Positions 1 to 7,054 of a stretch of DNA of 64,000 nucleotides are shown here, in pieces (within the stretch, counting starts at the first letter, position 1; the number at the start of each line of letters is the position of its first letter). The translations under genes and the position numbers were made by a program. The DNA is from SZAS-7 sp964514655 (GTDB taxonomy: Bacteria > Chlamydiota > Chlamydiia > Chlamydiales > FEN-1388): assembly GCA_964514655.1 (NCBI GenBank), contig CAZEQY010000002.1, forward strand, positions 1-64,000, in the 5' to 3' direction. The notes below the pieces were generated by a model. The model had not been told where the DNA came from, made no database searches, and worked only from the letters and a program-made list of their open reading frames with translations.

Positions 1-28
1 AAGTTTTTAACTTAACTCTGCGGATTTC

Positions 29-421
29 GTGTCCAAAAGAGCCGACCACCTCACTGAGTTGCTTTTTCAAAATTTTTCAGTGCCAGATTTACGGGTAGGA
101 GAAAACATCAAATGGATGATTTCATGTCCTCAAGATGGTCTAGCGCTGCAACGTCCTCCCTTTGAATTTATAAAAGGTAGAAATGAGCATGGATGCAGTC
201 TCAGTGTACGATTTTGCAACAGCAATCCGTTAAGATTTGATGGGTTGTTAAATAAAAACTTCTTTAATAAGGAAGCTAGGGGTACTCTTCTTACAGCAGA
301 AGAGCTTGCTCAAATAGACTGCTGTTGCGCATATGATACGGCGGGTAGACTTCATCTTCTTGTTCTGCGACCAAACAACCAAGGGCAATTTGTTCTCACA
401 GCCTATTCTGCAAGACCATAA
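29..421 (+). CDS. Hypothetical protein, 130 aa
   Basis: I do not recognise this protein. It opens with GTG, 19 bases after an in-frame stop, and no clear ribosome binding site is visible, so the start is uncertain. The product is soluble-looking, with no signal peptide or membrane segment, a CCC run in the C-terminal third and a mixed alpha/beta composition. It lies just outside the island that begins near position 566. Its reading frame is unbroken and its amino-acid composition is protein-like, which is the main support. It could be a real small gene or the tail of a decayed one. Confidence 0.4.
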   Translation: MSKRADHLTELLFQNFSVPDLRVGENIKWMISCPQDGLALQRPPFEFIKGRNEHGCSLSVRFCNSNPLRFDGLLNKNFFNKEARGTLLTAEELAQIDCCCAYDTAGRLHLLVLRPNNQGQFVLTAYSARP

Positions 422-565
422 AAGCCACAATCCTTAATAATGCGTAGACTGGAAATGTCGCGATTTGCATCGTGCACGATATCTTCAGAAGTAGATCGGC
501 AAAATTCATTCCATTTTGCCTCTTTTATTTAGTGAGCCCTTCAGGGCGACTGGTTTGAGGGAAAT

Positions 566-602
566 AAAAAAGCACTTAGGGGTTGCCCTAAGTGCTTTTT
601 TT
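566..602. terminator. Hairpin terminator, displaced copy
   Basis: A perfect inverted repeat has arms at 570-581 and 586-597 with a 4-base GTTG loop. It is flanked by an A-run on one side and a T-run on the other, so it can act on both strands. It is a copy of the hairpin at 4077-4114. On the minus strand it would end transcription of the ankyrin gene and the small ORF that follows it. Confidence 0.8.
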
Positions 603-636
603 GAGTCTCCGGATGTAAGATTCGAATCTACGACCA
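566..636. repeat. Left direct repeat: tRNA-Asn 3' fragment plus terminator
   Basis: This stretch repeats 4077-4148. It contains the hairpin terminator (566-602) followed by the T-arm and acceptor 3' half of tRNA-Asn (from about 605). The two copies match almost perfectly through position 626. They then differ at two bases that break the T-stem in this copy, and match again to 636. No D-arm or anticodon arm follows, so this is a tRNA fragment and not a gene. The layout is that of a displaced attachment site left when DNA integrates at a tRNA 3' end. Confidence 0.85.
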
Positions 637-718
637 GTAGATTCGCAGTTGTAGAGCACACACCACAACATGCCACAGAATATAATCACAAGGCGTTGCA
701 ATCATTAACTGAATTGAT

Positions 719-862
719 CTAATTGCACTGAACTTCATGCTCTTGTTCTTTTTGGCGGCACAGTCTATCGAATTCAGCTAAGGATTGTTTGCCGTGGTCT
801 TGTTTCGAACGTATCAGTTCTATTGTCTCATCGATAATTTCGTAACCTATGGATGGCGCCAT
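719..862 (-). CDS. Small ORF (47 aa) overlapping the end of the ankyrin gene
   Basis: A 47-codon frame starts with ATG inside the last codons of the ankyrin gene (16-base overlap) and ends with TAG at 719-721. The peptide is charged and helix-prone, beginning MAPSIGYEIIDETIELIRSK and ending in a Glu/Gln-rich stretch. It may be a translationally coupled small gene, or the original C-terminus of the ankyrin protein split off by a frameshift. I recognise no family. The overlap and the coding-like composition are the evidence; its short length keeps confidence modest. Confidence 0.4.
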   Translation of the reverse strand: MAPSIGYEIIDETIELIRSKQDHGKQSLAEFDRLCRQKEQEHEVQCN

Positions 863-2370
863 ACTTGTTTTTGACTAATCACATAATTCCATATTTCAGG
901 GCAATTACAACGCTGATGAAGTGCCTTAGCTCCATTATCAATAAGAAACTTTACAAGATCCAATATATCGGGATTGTCTTTATCATCGTATTGTAAATTG
1001 CCTATTGCTGCATCTAGAGGCAGTCTAGAGCCATTGAAACCTGCGTATGCTTCTTTTAAGCCAGCATTGATGTCTGCTCCTGATTTTATGAGAAACTTAA
1101 CAGCTTCTAGGTTTCGTTTTTCGGCCGCAACATGAAGAGGAGTCCATTTGTTTAAACTGTCTCCGTAAGCGTTTTCGTTGATATTGGCACCTCTTTCAAG
1201 TAGAAATTGAATTATATCGACATTTCCAACACTGGCAGCCAAATGAATAAGACTGGGTTTGTTTCCTAGGCCTTCTAGACCTAAATAACCAATTGAGGCA
1301 TTAGCATTGGATCCATTATCTAATAACAGACGCACTATGTCAGCTTGGCTCTCTAGAATAGCTATTGTAGTTGCCGAAATTTCACGATATCCGCGAGTAT
1401 TTACATCAGCACCATGTTTAATCATTAACTCAACAGCTTCCTTATCACCTTTTTTAATTGCATAATGAAAAGCAGGAATATATTCTGGATTATTACCGTA
1501 AGAAACCAATATGTCTTGTAAGCGTTGAGTATCTAATAACTTCTGCTGCAAGTCAATCAACTGAGTTTTTTGATGTTCCAACAATTCACTAGCGTCATTT
1601 ATCTCAGCTGATGTGGTTTGCTGTAGAGCTTCAAGCTTTGCAGTCTCTTCTGCTAACTGCTTCTGCAGCGCTTCTATTGTAGCAGCCATCTTTTTAAGAT
1701 CCGCTACCTGTTGCGCTTCTATTTGAGCCTGCTTTTCCCAACGAAGCTGTAGAGCATGAACCTGACCTAGCATTTGTTTGCCACGAATCATAGCCATTGC
1801 TAAATGACCAAGTGCTTCTGGGTAGTTTTTATTCAAGAATTCTTTTCTTGAATTGTAAAGTCCTAGTAACATTTGAGTAGCCAAAGAAGCTATCGATAAC
1901 TCAATGCCTCCTCCTACAAACATGCATAAATATAAAACATTATTGACGATAATTGCTGCGTTTTCGAGGGCTTGTTGGTACTCTTCTTTTTGTATATGGT
2001 GAGCTAGGGCAAATGAGGAGATGGCAATATCTTGAATAGTCGTAATAACCATGCCAAGTGGGTGAGCTATAATTGTGCATGCGACAGAAGCAATGCTTAC
2101 AGCGGTTCGCAGAAGTTGGTCTAGGAGCTCTGTTTGGTTGCCTGAACGGACTGTTTGATAGAGGCTTGAAATGTCCGATATAGCCCTGCAACTCCCCATG
2201 CCTAGCGAAAGCGCAAAACCCGCGGGCTTGTATAAACTAAGAAACGGCATTGCAATTCGAGCGACTCTCTTGCACTGACTGAGAACAATCGGATCTTCTA
2301 ACTTAGAATCAACGTCATTGGTATACTCTCTGTGAAAATATTCGGGACTTTTTAATGAAATTGAATTCAT
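847..2370 (-). CDS. Ankyrin-repeat protein with hydrophobic N-terminal domain
   Basis: The 507-residue product has three parts. Residues about 35-200 form a hydrophobic, Ser/Ala/Leu-rich region with likely membrane-associated helices. Residues about 205-290 form a Glu/Gln/Lys-rich coiled coil. Residues about 295-480 hold four to five ankyrin repeats, with units such as IHLAASVGNVDIIQFLLERG and TPLHVAAEKRNLEAVKFLI. Ankyrin repeats bind proteins and are common in effectors of amoebal symbionts; a role at the host or inclusion membrane is an inference. There is no classical signal peptide. The start has a weak AGTAGG sequence upstream. The gene lies in the tRNA-Asn island and ends 16 bases into the next small ORF, so its C-terminus may be frameshifted. 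Confidence 0.85.
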   Translation of the reverse strand: MNSISLKSPEYFHREYTNDVDSKLEDPIVLSQCKRVARIAMPFLSLYKPAGFALSLGMGSCRAISDISSLYQTVRSGNQTELLDQLLRTAVSIASVACTIIAHPLGMVITTIQDIAISSFALAHHIQKEEYQQALENAAIIVNNVLYLCMFVGGGIELSIASLATQMLLGLYNSRKEFLNKNYPEALGHLAMAMIRGKQMLGQVHALQLRWEKQAQIEAQQVADLKKMAATIEALQKQLAEETAKLEALQQTTSAEINDASELLEHQKTQLIDLQQKLLDTQRLQDILVSYGNNPEYIPAFHYAIKKGDKEAVELMIKHGADVNTRGYREISATTIAILESQADIVRLLLDNGSNANASIGYLGLEGLGNKPSLIHLAASVGNVDIIQFLLERGANINENAYGDSLNKWTPLHVAAEKRNLEAVKFLIKSGADINAGLKEAYAGFNGSRLPLDAAIGNLQYDDKDNPDILDLVKFLIDNGAKALHQRCNCPEIWNYVISQKQVWRHP

Positions 2371-2578
2371 AATAACCTACTTTGTTGATTTATTAATTAA
2401 AGAATTGTACATTAATTAAATAAATTACGATATAAAAATAATTACTTTATAGATTCAAGATATCAGACTCGCGTTGTGTCGATAGCTACCCTTGACGCTA
2501 TATTGAGGATTGATAGAATTCGAGGAGTCTTTCAACAAGTAATTTTAATTCTCTGGATGAGAATACGAAAAAATCCAC

Positions 2579-2607
2579 TTGCAACTATGTATCCTGAAAG
2601 ATACAAT
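2579..2607 (+). promoter_or_regulatory. Candidate sigma-70 promoter of the HigBA-like operon
   Basis: TTGCAA, a 17-base spacer and TACAAT end eight bases before the chosen ATG of the toxin gene. Transcription from here would begin almost at the start codon, giving a nearly leaderless message. An alternative upstream pair, TTGACG-N16-TAGAAT, lies roughly 100 bases further up. The location also argues that the TTG at 2579 is promoter and not a start codon. Confidence 0.4.
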
Positions 2608-2614
2608 AGGTTAT

Positions 2615-2959
2615 ATGGAAGAAATCGAAATTGAAATCTACGAAACTGTAAATGGCAAGCGACCTTTTGAGATTTGGATTAAGGCCATCAAAGAGATCCA
2701 TACGCGGGCTAAAATTTTAACTCGGTTAGATCGGTTAAAGCTTGGGAACTTTGGTGACTGCAAAACTCTCCAAGGGGGAGTTTGTGAACTCAGAATCCAT
2801 TATGGTCCTGGGATTAGAGTTTACTACGGGAAGATTGGGAATAGGATTATCTTGCTTCTTTGTGGTGGTGAAAAGGGTACTCAAGATAGAGATATTGCTA
2901 AAGCAATAGAGTATTTGAAAGATTATCAATCAAGAGGAATGGAATATGGCCAGAAGTAA
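2615..2959 (+). CDS. higB: RelE/HigB-type addiction module toxin
   Basis: This is a type II toxin of the RelE/ParE superfamily, in the 'putative addiction module killer protein' group. Such toxins usually cleave mRNA at the ribosome. The recognisable core runs from the Trp in IWIKAIKEIHTRAKILTRL through LRIHYGPGIRVYYGK to LLLCGGEKGTQDRDIAKA, which fits the family well. The product is 114 residues when the ATG at 2615 is used; the longer frame from a TTG at 2579 would read through a promoter-like sequence. It overlaps the antitoxin gene by 14 bases, so the two are coupled. Toxin-first order is usual for HigBA systems. It belongs to the tRNA-Asn island, where it could stabilise the insertion. 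Confidence 0.85.
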   Translation: MEEIEIEIYETVNGKRPFEIWIKAIKEIHTRAKILTRLDRLKLGNFGDCKTLQGGVCELRIHYGPGIRVYYGKIGNRIILLLCGGEKGTQDRDIAKAIEYLKDYQSRGMEYGQK

Positions 2960-3248
2960 AAAATATCAAGAATTTCTGCTCGAGCATTTGGCAGATCACG
3001 ATGAAGCTGTCGCATACTTAAACGCAGCTTTAGAAGAAAGTCTTAAAGGCGACGAAGAATCACAAAAACTCTTTCTAATTGCATTAAGAAATGTTGTTGA
3101 AGCTCAAGGTGGTATAGGAGCTTTAGCCAAAAAAGCTCACGTTGGCCGTGAAAGCCTCTACAAAACCCTTTCAGGTACAGGTAATCCTAAATGGCACACT
3201 CTTGTTTCCTTATGCGTTGCCATGGGGTTGAACTTAAGATTGTCTTAA
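2946..3248 (+). CDS. higA: HigA-type antitoxin with helix-turn-helix
   Basis: The 100-residue partner of the toxin gene is of the 'putative addiction module antidote' type. The C-terminal half carries a helix-turn-helix, from about GGIGALAKKAHVGRESLYKT, with the family's typical LSGTGNPKWHTL and a hydrophobic tail GLNLRL. The N-terminal half, ending in EESQKLFLIALRNVVE, probably wraps the toxin. An AGAGGA sequence eight bases upstream supports the ATG. Antitoxins of this kind bind the operon promoter and repress both genes. The overlap with the toxin gene ensures paired expression. Confidence 0.85.
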   Translation: MARSKKYQEFLLEHLADHDEAVAYLNAALEESLKGDEESQKLFLIALRNVVEAQGGIGALAKKAHVGRESLYKTLSGTGNPKWHTLVSLCVAMGLNLRLS

Positions 3249-3266
3249 TAATTAACTAGACGAATC

Positions 3267-4061
3267 ATGATTGACTCTATTTATAAACTATTTTTAAACG
3301 AGTTGGATTTTTTTGAAAAACACTCGTATTTTGCCAGCCAATCATTACGAAACCAGGATGAATGTGGGGAGTTAATAGAACTGGCAATACGTAAGTTTCT
3401 TAGGGAAATTGTTGGTGAAAGGTTTAAAATCACTCATGGGTATATCTATTCTTCTCAACACAAAGAGCTCTCTCCTCAAATCGACATTATCATCACAGAC
3501 AAGCTTGTACCTCATGTTTTAAAACGTTTTGACCATCTCGATAATCTCGAAATTGTTCCTGTTGAGGCGGTTGTAGCCATTTTCGAAGTAAAAAGAACGC
3601 TAAGGACCAGCTCAATTAAAACGGCAACAGAACACCTTGAAAAAATATTTCAAGACGTCCCTTTATCTAAGGGACGCATGGAACACTATATACCTGGAGG
3701 TATTGAAATAAAATCGGGTAATGGAGCAAAAGTTGATGGCGGGTGCCTGTCTAATCCTTTAATAGGGATCATTGGATTGCTCCATGAAGAGGATCTTGAT
3801 TGGGATAAGCAGAAACTACCTTGGTTTATCGATACAACCTTTAGTTTTCAAGGCTTTTTGAGTGCGCCGAAAGACGACAATAGTCTTTCATTGAAGGTGC
3901 TTACACATCGCGACTCTCAGGCATTGGTTGAATACAGCAGGCTCGAAGACGGGACTGAACAGGGTAGAATAAAAATCCTTAAGGTATTCGTTTCCTATCT
4001 TCTGCGCTATTTGAGTCAGGTCAGTGGTCGAAACTTTGAAATGAATGATTATTTTTCTTAA
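3267..4061 (+). CDS. DUF6602-like protein with nuclease-type D...EXK motif
   Basis: This 264-residue soluble protein resembles the DUF6602 family, whose members often sit in defence or mobile contexts. Residues about 70-110 hold PQIDIIITD followed by VVAIFEVKRTL. The spacing of the Asp and the E-V-K is that of the PD-(D/E)XK nuclease fold, and the Glu at about residue 28 (NQDECGELIE) could be the helix-1 acidic residue. A nuclease role is an inference from that motif. The gene follows the antitoxin gene by 18 bases with no clear ribosome binding site, and ends just before the hairpin terminator and tRNA-Asn. It is the last gene of the island. Confidence 0.65.
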   Translation: MIDSIYKLFLNELDFFEKHSYFASQSLRNQDECGELIELAIRKFLREIVGERFKITHGYIYSSQHKELSPQIDIIITDKLVPHVLKRFDHLDNLEIVPVEAVVAIFEVKRTLRTSSIKTATEHLEKIFQDVPLSKGRMEHYIPGGIEIKSGNGAKVDGGCLSNPLIGIIGLLHEEDLDWDKQKLPWFIDTTFSFQGFLSAPKDDNSLSLKVLTHRDSQALVEYSRLEDGTEQGRIKILKVFVSYLLRYLSQVSGRNFEMNDYFS

Positions 4062-4076
4062 AAACTATGAAATAAT

Positions 4077-4114
4077 AAAAAAGCACTTAGGGGTTGCCCT
4101 AAGTGCTTTTTTTT
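4077..4114. terminator. Bidirectional terminator between the DUF6602-like gene and tRNA-Asn
   Basis: Perfect 12-base arms lie at 4081-4092 and 4097-4108 with a GTTG loop, extended to about 16 pairs by the A-run and the T-run. On the minus strand it terminates tRNA-Asn; on the plus strand it follows the DUF6602-like gene, which stops at 4061. Confidence 0.9.
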
Positions 4115-4148
4115 GAGTCTCCGGATGTAAGATTCGAACTTACGACCA
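4077..4148. repeat. Right direct repeat: terminator plus tRNA-Asn 3' half
   Basis: This is the intact partner of the repeat at 566-636. It covers the hairpin terminator and the 3' half of the complete tRNA-Asn. The two copies enclose about 3.5 kb holding the ankyrin gene, the toxin-antitoxin pair and the DUF6602-like gene. No integrase gene is present between them. Confidence 0.85.
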
Positions 4149-4190
4149 ACGGATTAACAGTCCGCTGCTCTACCACTGAGCTAATCCGGA
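4119..4190 (-). tRNA. tRNA-Asn (GTT)
   Basis: The minus strand folds as a full cloverleaf: acceptor TCCGGAT/ATCCGGA, D-arm GCTCAGTGGTAGAGC, anticodon loop CTGTTAA with anticodon GTT, and T-loop TTCGAAT in a GTAAG/CTTAC stem. The discriminator base is G and no CCA is encoded. It is 72 bases long and is followed by the hairpin terminator. Its 3' half is duplicated at 566-636, which marks it as the integration target of the neighbouring island. Confidence 0.95.
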
Positions 4191-4251
4191 ATAATGGGCT
4201 AGAGTTTAGTATGTGGGGGGTAAAAAAGGCAAGGGGTTTTTGTGGTTTTTT

Positions 4252-4947
4252 TCAGGATTTTAGCTTGTAGGGTTCGGGGTCGGAGTCGGGGCAGGGGATG
4301 GCTGTGATGGTGGCAGTAAATGCGGGCTGGTCAATGTGGCTGCCAATCTGTTCTAGGGCTAGTTTTGTGGACCAGTAGAGGACTTGGCTTAGGGTTTTGG
4401 GTTCTAGGTTATCGGGCTCGCGCATTGTGAGGCGGTTGATCGATGGGGGATGCTGCGTGTGCTTGCGAACGGCGCGGTGTTTTACATCAATAGCGAGGTC
4501 GTTTAGCATAATCTCGCGCACATTGTATGTACGACCACCTGGGGCATTTTTTTGGAGGTTTGTGACTATGTCCTTCCAGTTACTTGTGGTGCCTTCAGCG
4601 TTTGTTAGCTCTATGCCAACAAGAGGGTCTTTTACGCTTATTCTGCGTATGTTTGCGGGGGTAAGGCCAATAAGAGCTTCTATCATGTCAGCAGGCGTCA
4701 TCTTTATAGACACCTTAGAAAGCGATAATGCTGGCTGTAGGCTATATTGGGATGGGTTATATACTGTTACGTTGTGAAGCTCGATGTCAGTGCTTGTGAC
4801 GCGTATTCTATTTATCTTAACCGGCGTGCCGTACATTTTAGAAAGAGCTGCAGAGGTAAATTCAGCGCGGTAGAGGTAGACGTATGAAGAAAAACAAATC
4901 GTTACAACCAGGGCAAATGCGCTAAAGAATATAAGCCATTTTTTCAT
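4252..4947 (-). CDS. AsmA/DUF748-like membrane-anchored protein
   Basis: The 231-residue product begins with a hydrophobic anchor (residues 3-27, positively charged MKK start). A region then resembles the N-terminal part of AsmA/DUF748-type envelope proteins: TPVKINRIRVTSTDIELHNV, a 'YNP' turn, and 'ISVKDPLVGIEL'. Members of that group are thought to help lipid traffic between membranes; here the match covers only one repeat-like unit, so the function is inferred. The C-terminus is Pro/Asp-rich. The gene follows groEL but is separated from it by a strong terminator, and probably has its own promoter. Confidence 0.6.
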   Translation of the reverse strand: MKKWLIFFSAFALVVTICFSSYVYLYRAEFTSAALSKMYGTPVKINRIRVTSTDIELHNVTVYNPSQYSLQPALSLSKVSIKMTPADMIEALIGLTPANIRRISVKDPLVGIELTNAEGTTSNWKDIVTNLQKNAPGGRTYNVREIMLNDLAIDVKHRAVRKHTQHPPSINRLTMREPDNLEPKTLSQVLYWSTKLALEQIGSHIDQPAFTATITAIPCPDSDPEPYKLKS

Positions 4948-4970
4948 GTAGGGTGTGCCTTTATAAATAA

Positions 4971-5005
4971 AAGCCTTCTCTAAATAGTTAGAGAAGGCTT
5001 TTTTT
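4971..5005. terminator. Terminator of the groESL operon
   Basis: Arms at 4971-4983 and 4988-5000 (13 bases, perfect) enclose an ATAG loop. On the minus strand the hairpin ends in a T-run shortly after the groEL stop codon at 5013, so it closes the groES-groEL transcript. Confidence 0.9.
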
Positions 5006-5012
5006 GTTTAGA

Positions 5013-6638
5013 TTAGTAGTCCATTTGTCCAGCTGCCATAGAAGCTTGCTTGTCTTCTTGTGGCGCTTCAGCAATGATTGCTTCTGTTGAAAGCAGCATT
5101 GCAGCTACGCTCACAGCGTTTTCTAGAGCGCAACGGGCCACTTTCATTGGGTCCAAAATTCCGGAGGAAATCATGTCCACAAATTTGTCTTCGCGAGCAT
5201 CATAGCCATGGCTGTCAGAAAGCTTTTCAACCTCTTGGAGGATGAGTGCGCCTTCTTTGCCTGCATTTTCTGCAATCTGACGAAGTGGAGCAGATAGTGC
5301 GCGGATGATAATCTTAGCGCCTGTTCTCTCATCGCCTTCAAGCTTGCCTGCAAGCGTGTTAAGGGCTGGTATGCAGCGAATAAACGCCACGCCGCCGCCC
5401 GGCAAGATGCCTTCTTCGATAGCTGCAGCTGTTGCATGCTGAGCATCATCTACGCGGTCTTTTTTCTCTTTCATCTCAATTTCTGTAGCTGCTCCAACGC
5501 GAATTACTGCCACGCCGCCAGCTAGCTTTGCAAGGCGCTCTTGGAGTTTTTCGCGGTCATAGTCGCTTGTTGCGTCTTTGATCTGTTGCTTAATTTGGCT
5601 GCAGCGAGCTTCGATCTCTTTTTTGCTTCCAGAGCCTTCTACAAGCGTTGTGTCATCTTTGCGGATGATCGCTTTTTTGACGCGGCCTAGCATGTTGAGC
5701 GTTACAGTGTCTAGCTTGATGCCAAGCTCTTCACTGATAAGCTGACCACCGGTCTGAACAGCGATGTCCTGCAGCATTGCCTTTCTGCGGTCGCCAAAGC
5801 CTGGGGCTTTAACAGCAGCAATCTTAAGGCCAGCTCGTAGGCGGTTTACAACGAGTGTAGCAAGAGCTTCACCTTCAACGTCTTCAGCGATGATAAGAAG
5901 GCTCTTTCCAGATTCTGCAACAGCTTGAAGAAGCGGGATAAAGTCCTTGATCGCCGAAATCTTCTTTTCGTAAATAAGAACGTACGCATCTTCTAGCACG
6001 CACTCTTGCGTTTCAGCATTTGTCATAAAGTAGGCAGAAAGATAGCCGCGGTCAAAGTTCATACCTTCAACAACGTCTAGTGTTGTTGTAAAGCCTTTAC
6101 CTTCTTCTACAGTAATAGTTCCTTCTTTTCCTACACGCTCCATGGCGTTTGCGATGATTTCGCCAATTTCAGAGTCGCTGTTAGCTGATATAGTAGCAAC
6201 TTGTGCGATCTCTTTTTTGTCTTTAATCTTCTTTGCGCGCTTTTGTAGCTCTTCTACAACAAGCTTTAGGGCCTTTTCCATGCCGCGCTTGATGTCCATT
6301 GGGTTTGCGCCGGCTGCTACGTTGCGTAGGCCTTCAGCATAGATAGCTTCAGCAAGTACTGTAGCTGTTGTTGTGCCATCGCCTGCTTTGTCAGCAGTTT
6401 TTGATGCCACTTCTTTAACCATCTGTGCGCCCATATTTTCGAACTTGTCATCAAGTTCAATCTCTTTAGCTACTGTCACGCCATCTTTTGTGATGTGCGG
6501 TGAGCCGTAGCTTTTGTCGATAATGACGTTGCGTCCTTTAGGACCAAGTGTTACCTTTACGGCGTTAGAGAGGATCTGGACGCCTTTTAAGATTTTTTGT
6601 CTTGCGTCTTCTTTAAATTTAATATTCTTTGCTGCCAT
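5013..6638 (-). CDS. groL: Chaperonin GroEL
   Basis: This is the 541-residue large chaperonin subunit, which folds proteins with GroES in an ATP-driven double ring. The sequence is clear across its length: AAKNIKFKEDARQKILKGV at the start, the ATP-site DGTTTATVLAEAI near residue 90, the apical GFGDRRKAML near 280, and the equatorial EEGILPGGGVAFIR near 410. The C-terminus ends QMDY without the GGM repeat of E. coli GroEL, as in chlamydial GroEL proteins. It lies 14 bases after groES in one operon. Chlamydiae often carry extra GroEL paralogues; this copy is the one paired with groES. Control is probably by HrcA through the CIRCE-like site at 7028-7054. Confidence 0.98.
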   Translation of the reverse strand: MAAKNIKFKEDARQKILKGVQILSNAVKVTLGPKGRNVIIDKSYGSPHITKDGVTVAKEIELDDKFENMGAQMVKEVASKTADKAGDGTTTATVLAEAIYAEGLRNVAAGANPMDIKRGMEKALKLVVEELQKRAKKIKDKKEIAQVATISANSDSEIGEIIANAMERVGKEGTITVEEGKGFTTTLDVVEGMNFDRGYLSAYFMTNAETQECVLEDAYVLIYEKKISAIKDFIPLLQAVAESGKSLLIIAEDVEGEALATLVVNRLRAGLKIAAVKAPGFGDRRKAMLQDIAVQTGGQLISEELGIKLDTVTLNMLGRVKKAIIRKDDTTLVEGSGSKKEIEARCSQIKQQIKDATSDYDREKLQERLAKLAGGVAVIRVGAATEIEMKEKKDRVDDAQHATAAAIEEGILPGGGVAFIRCIPALNTLAGKLEGDERTGAKIIIRALSAPLRQIAENAGKEGALILQEVEKLSDSHGYDAREDKFVDMISSGILDPMKVARCALENAVSVAAMLLSTEAIIAEAPQEDKQASMAAGQMDY

Positions 6639-6652
6639 CTAAAACCCCTCAC

Positions 6653-6964
6653 TTATTTTTGTACTACTGCGATTAAATCATCTGAGCGGACGATTACAAA
6701 TTCTTCATCTTCGATCGTCACTTCTTGACCTGAATACTTGTCCATTAAAACAACATCGCCAACTTGAACCGGCATTGGCATAAGCTTGCCTTCTTTATCT
6801 TTTTTGCCAGGGCCAACAGCAATAACTTCAGCGCTTTCTTGCTTCTTCTTTGCTGTGTCGGGCATGATAATGCCGCCTTTTAATTTTTGTTCCTGTTCAA
6901 GGCGACGTAGTAGGACGCGGTTGCCAAGTGGGCGGATTTTTACTTTTGTTTGTGTTTGTGTCAT
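6653..6964 (-). CDS. groS: Co-chaperonin GroES
   Basis: This is the 103-residue co-chaperonin that caps GroEL. Family marks are IRPLGNRVLLRR, the mobile loop with GGIIMPDTA, and the closing DEEFVIVRSDDLIAVV. An excellent GGAGG sequence eight bases upstream supports the start. It is the first gene of the groESL operon; the promoter candidate at 6994-7022 and the CIRCE-like inverted repeat lie directly upstream. The gene order groEL-groES-pepF matches classical Chlamydia genomes. Confidence 0.97.
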   Translation of the reverse strand: MTQTQTKVKIRPLGNRVLLRRLEQEQKLKGGIIMPDTAKKKQESAEVIAVGPGKKDKEGKLMPMPVQVGDVVLMDKYSGQEVTIEDEEFVIVRSDDLIAVVQK

Positions 6965-6993
6965 TGTGGGTCCTCCGTTTAATAAGTACCTGT

Positions 6994-7022
6994 ATAATGC
7001 TGAAAATTCCCTATTTTTGCAA
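6994..7022 (-). promoter_or_regulatory. Candidate sigma-70 promoter of groESL
   Basis: On the minus strand TTGCAA and CATTAT are separated by 17 bases, each matching consensus at four of six positions. Transcription would start near 6986, about 20 bases before the groES ATG. The site lies immediately downstream of the CIRCE-like repeat. Confidence 0.5.
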
Positions 7023-7027
7023 GCAGT

Positions 7028-7054
7028 TTAGCACTTTTGAGCTTCAACTGCTAA
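7028..7054. promoter_or_regulatory. CIRCE-like operator (HrcA site) upstream of groES
   Basis: TTAGCACTT, nine bases, then AACTGCTAA. Against the CIRCE consensus TTAGCACTC-N9-GAGTGCTAA the arms match at 8 and 7 of 9 positions with the exact N9 spacing. It overlaps the last codons and stop of pepF and sits about 64 bases before the groES start. HrcA repression of groE through CIRCE is established in Chlamydia; the assignment here rests on the sequence match. Confidence 0.75.

Noticed and set aside
516..722. Open frame across the left tRNA fragment and terminator
   Set aside because: It translates a hairpin and a tRNA remnant; the protein is an artefact of the direct repeat.
566..4148. Search for an integrase or transposase in the island
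   Set aside because: None of the open frames between the repeats has integrase or transposase motifs.
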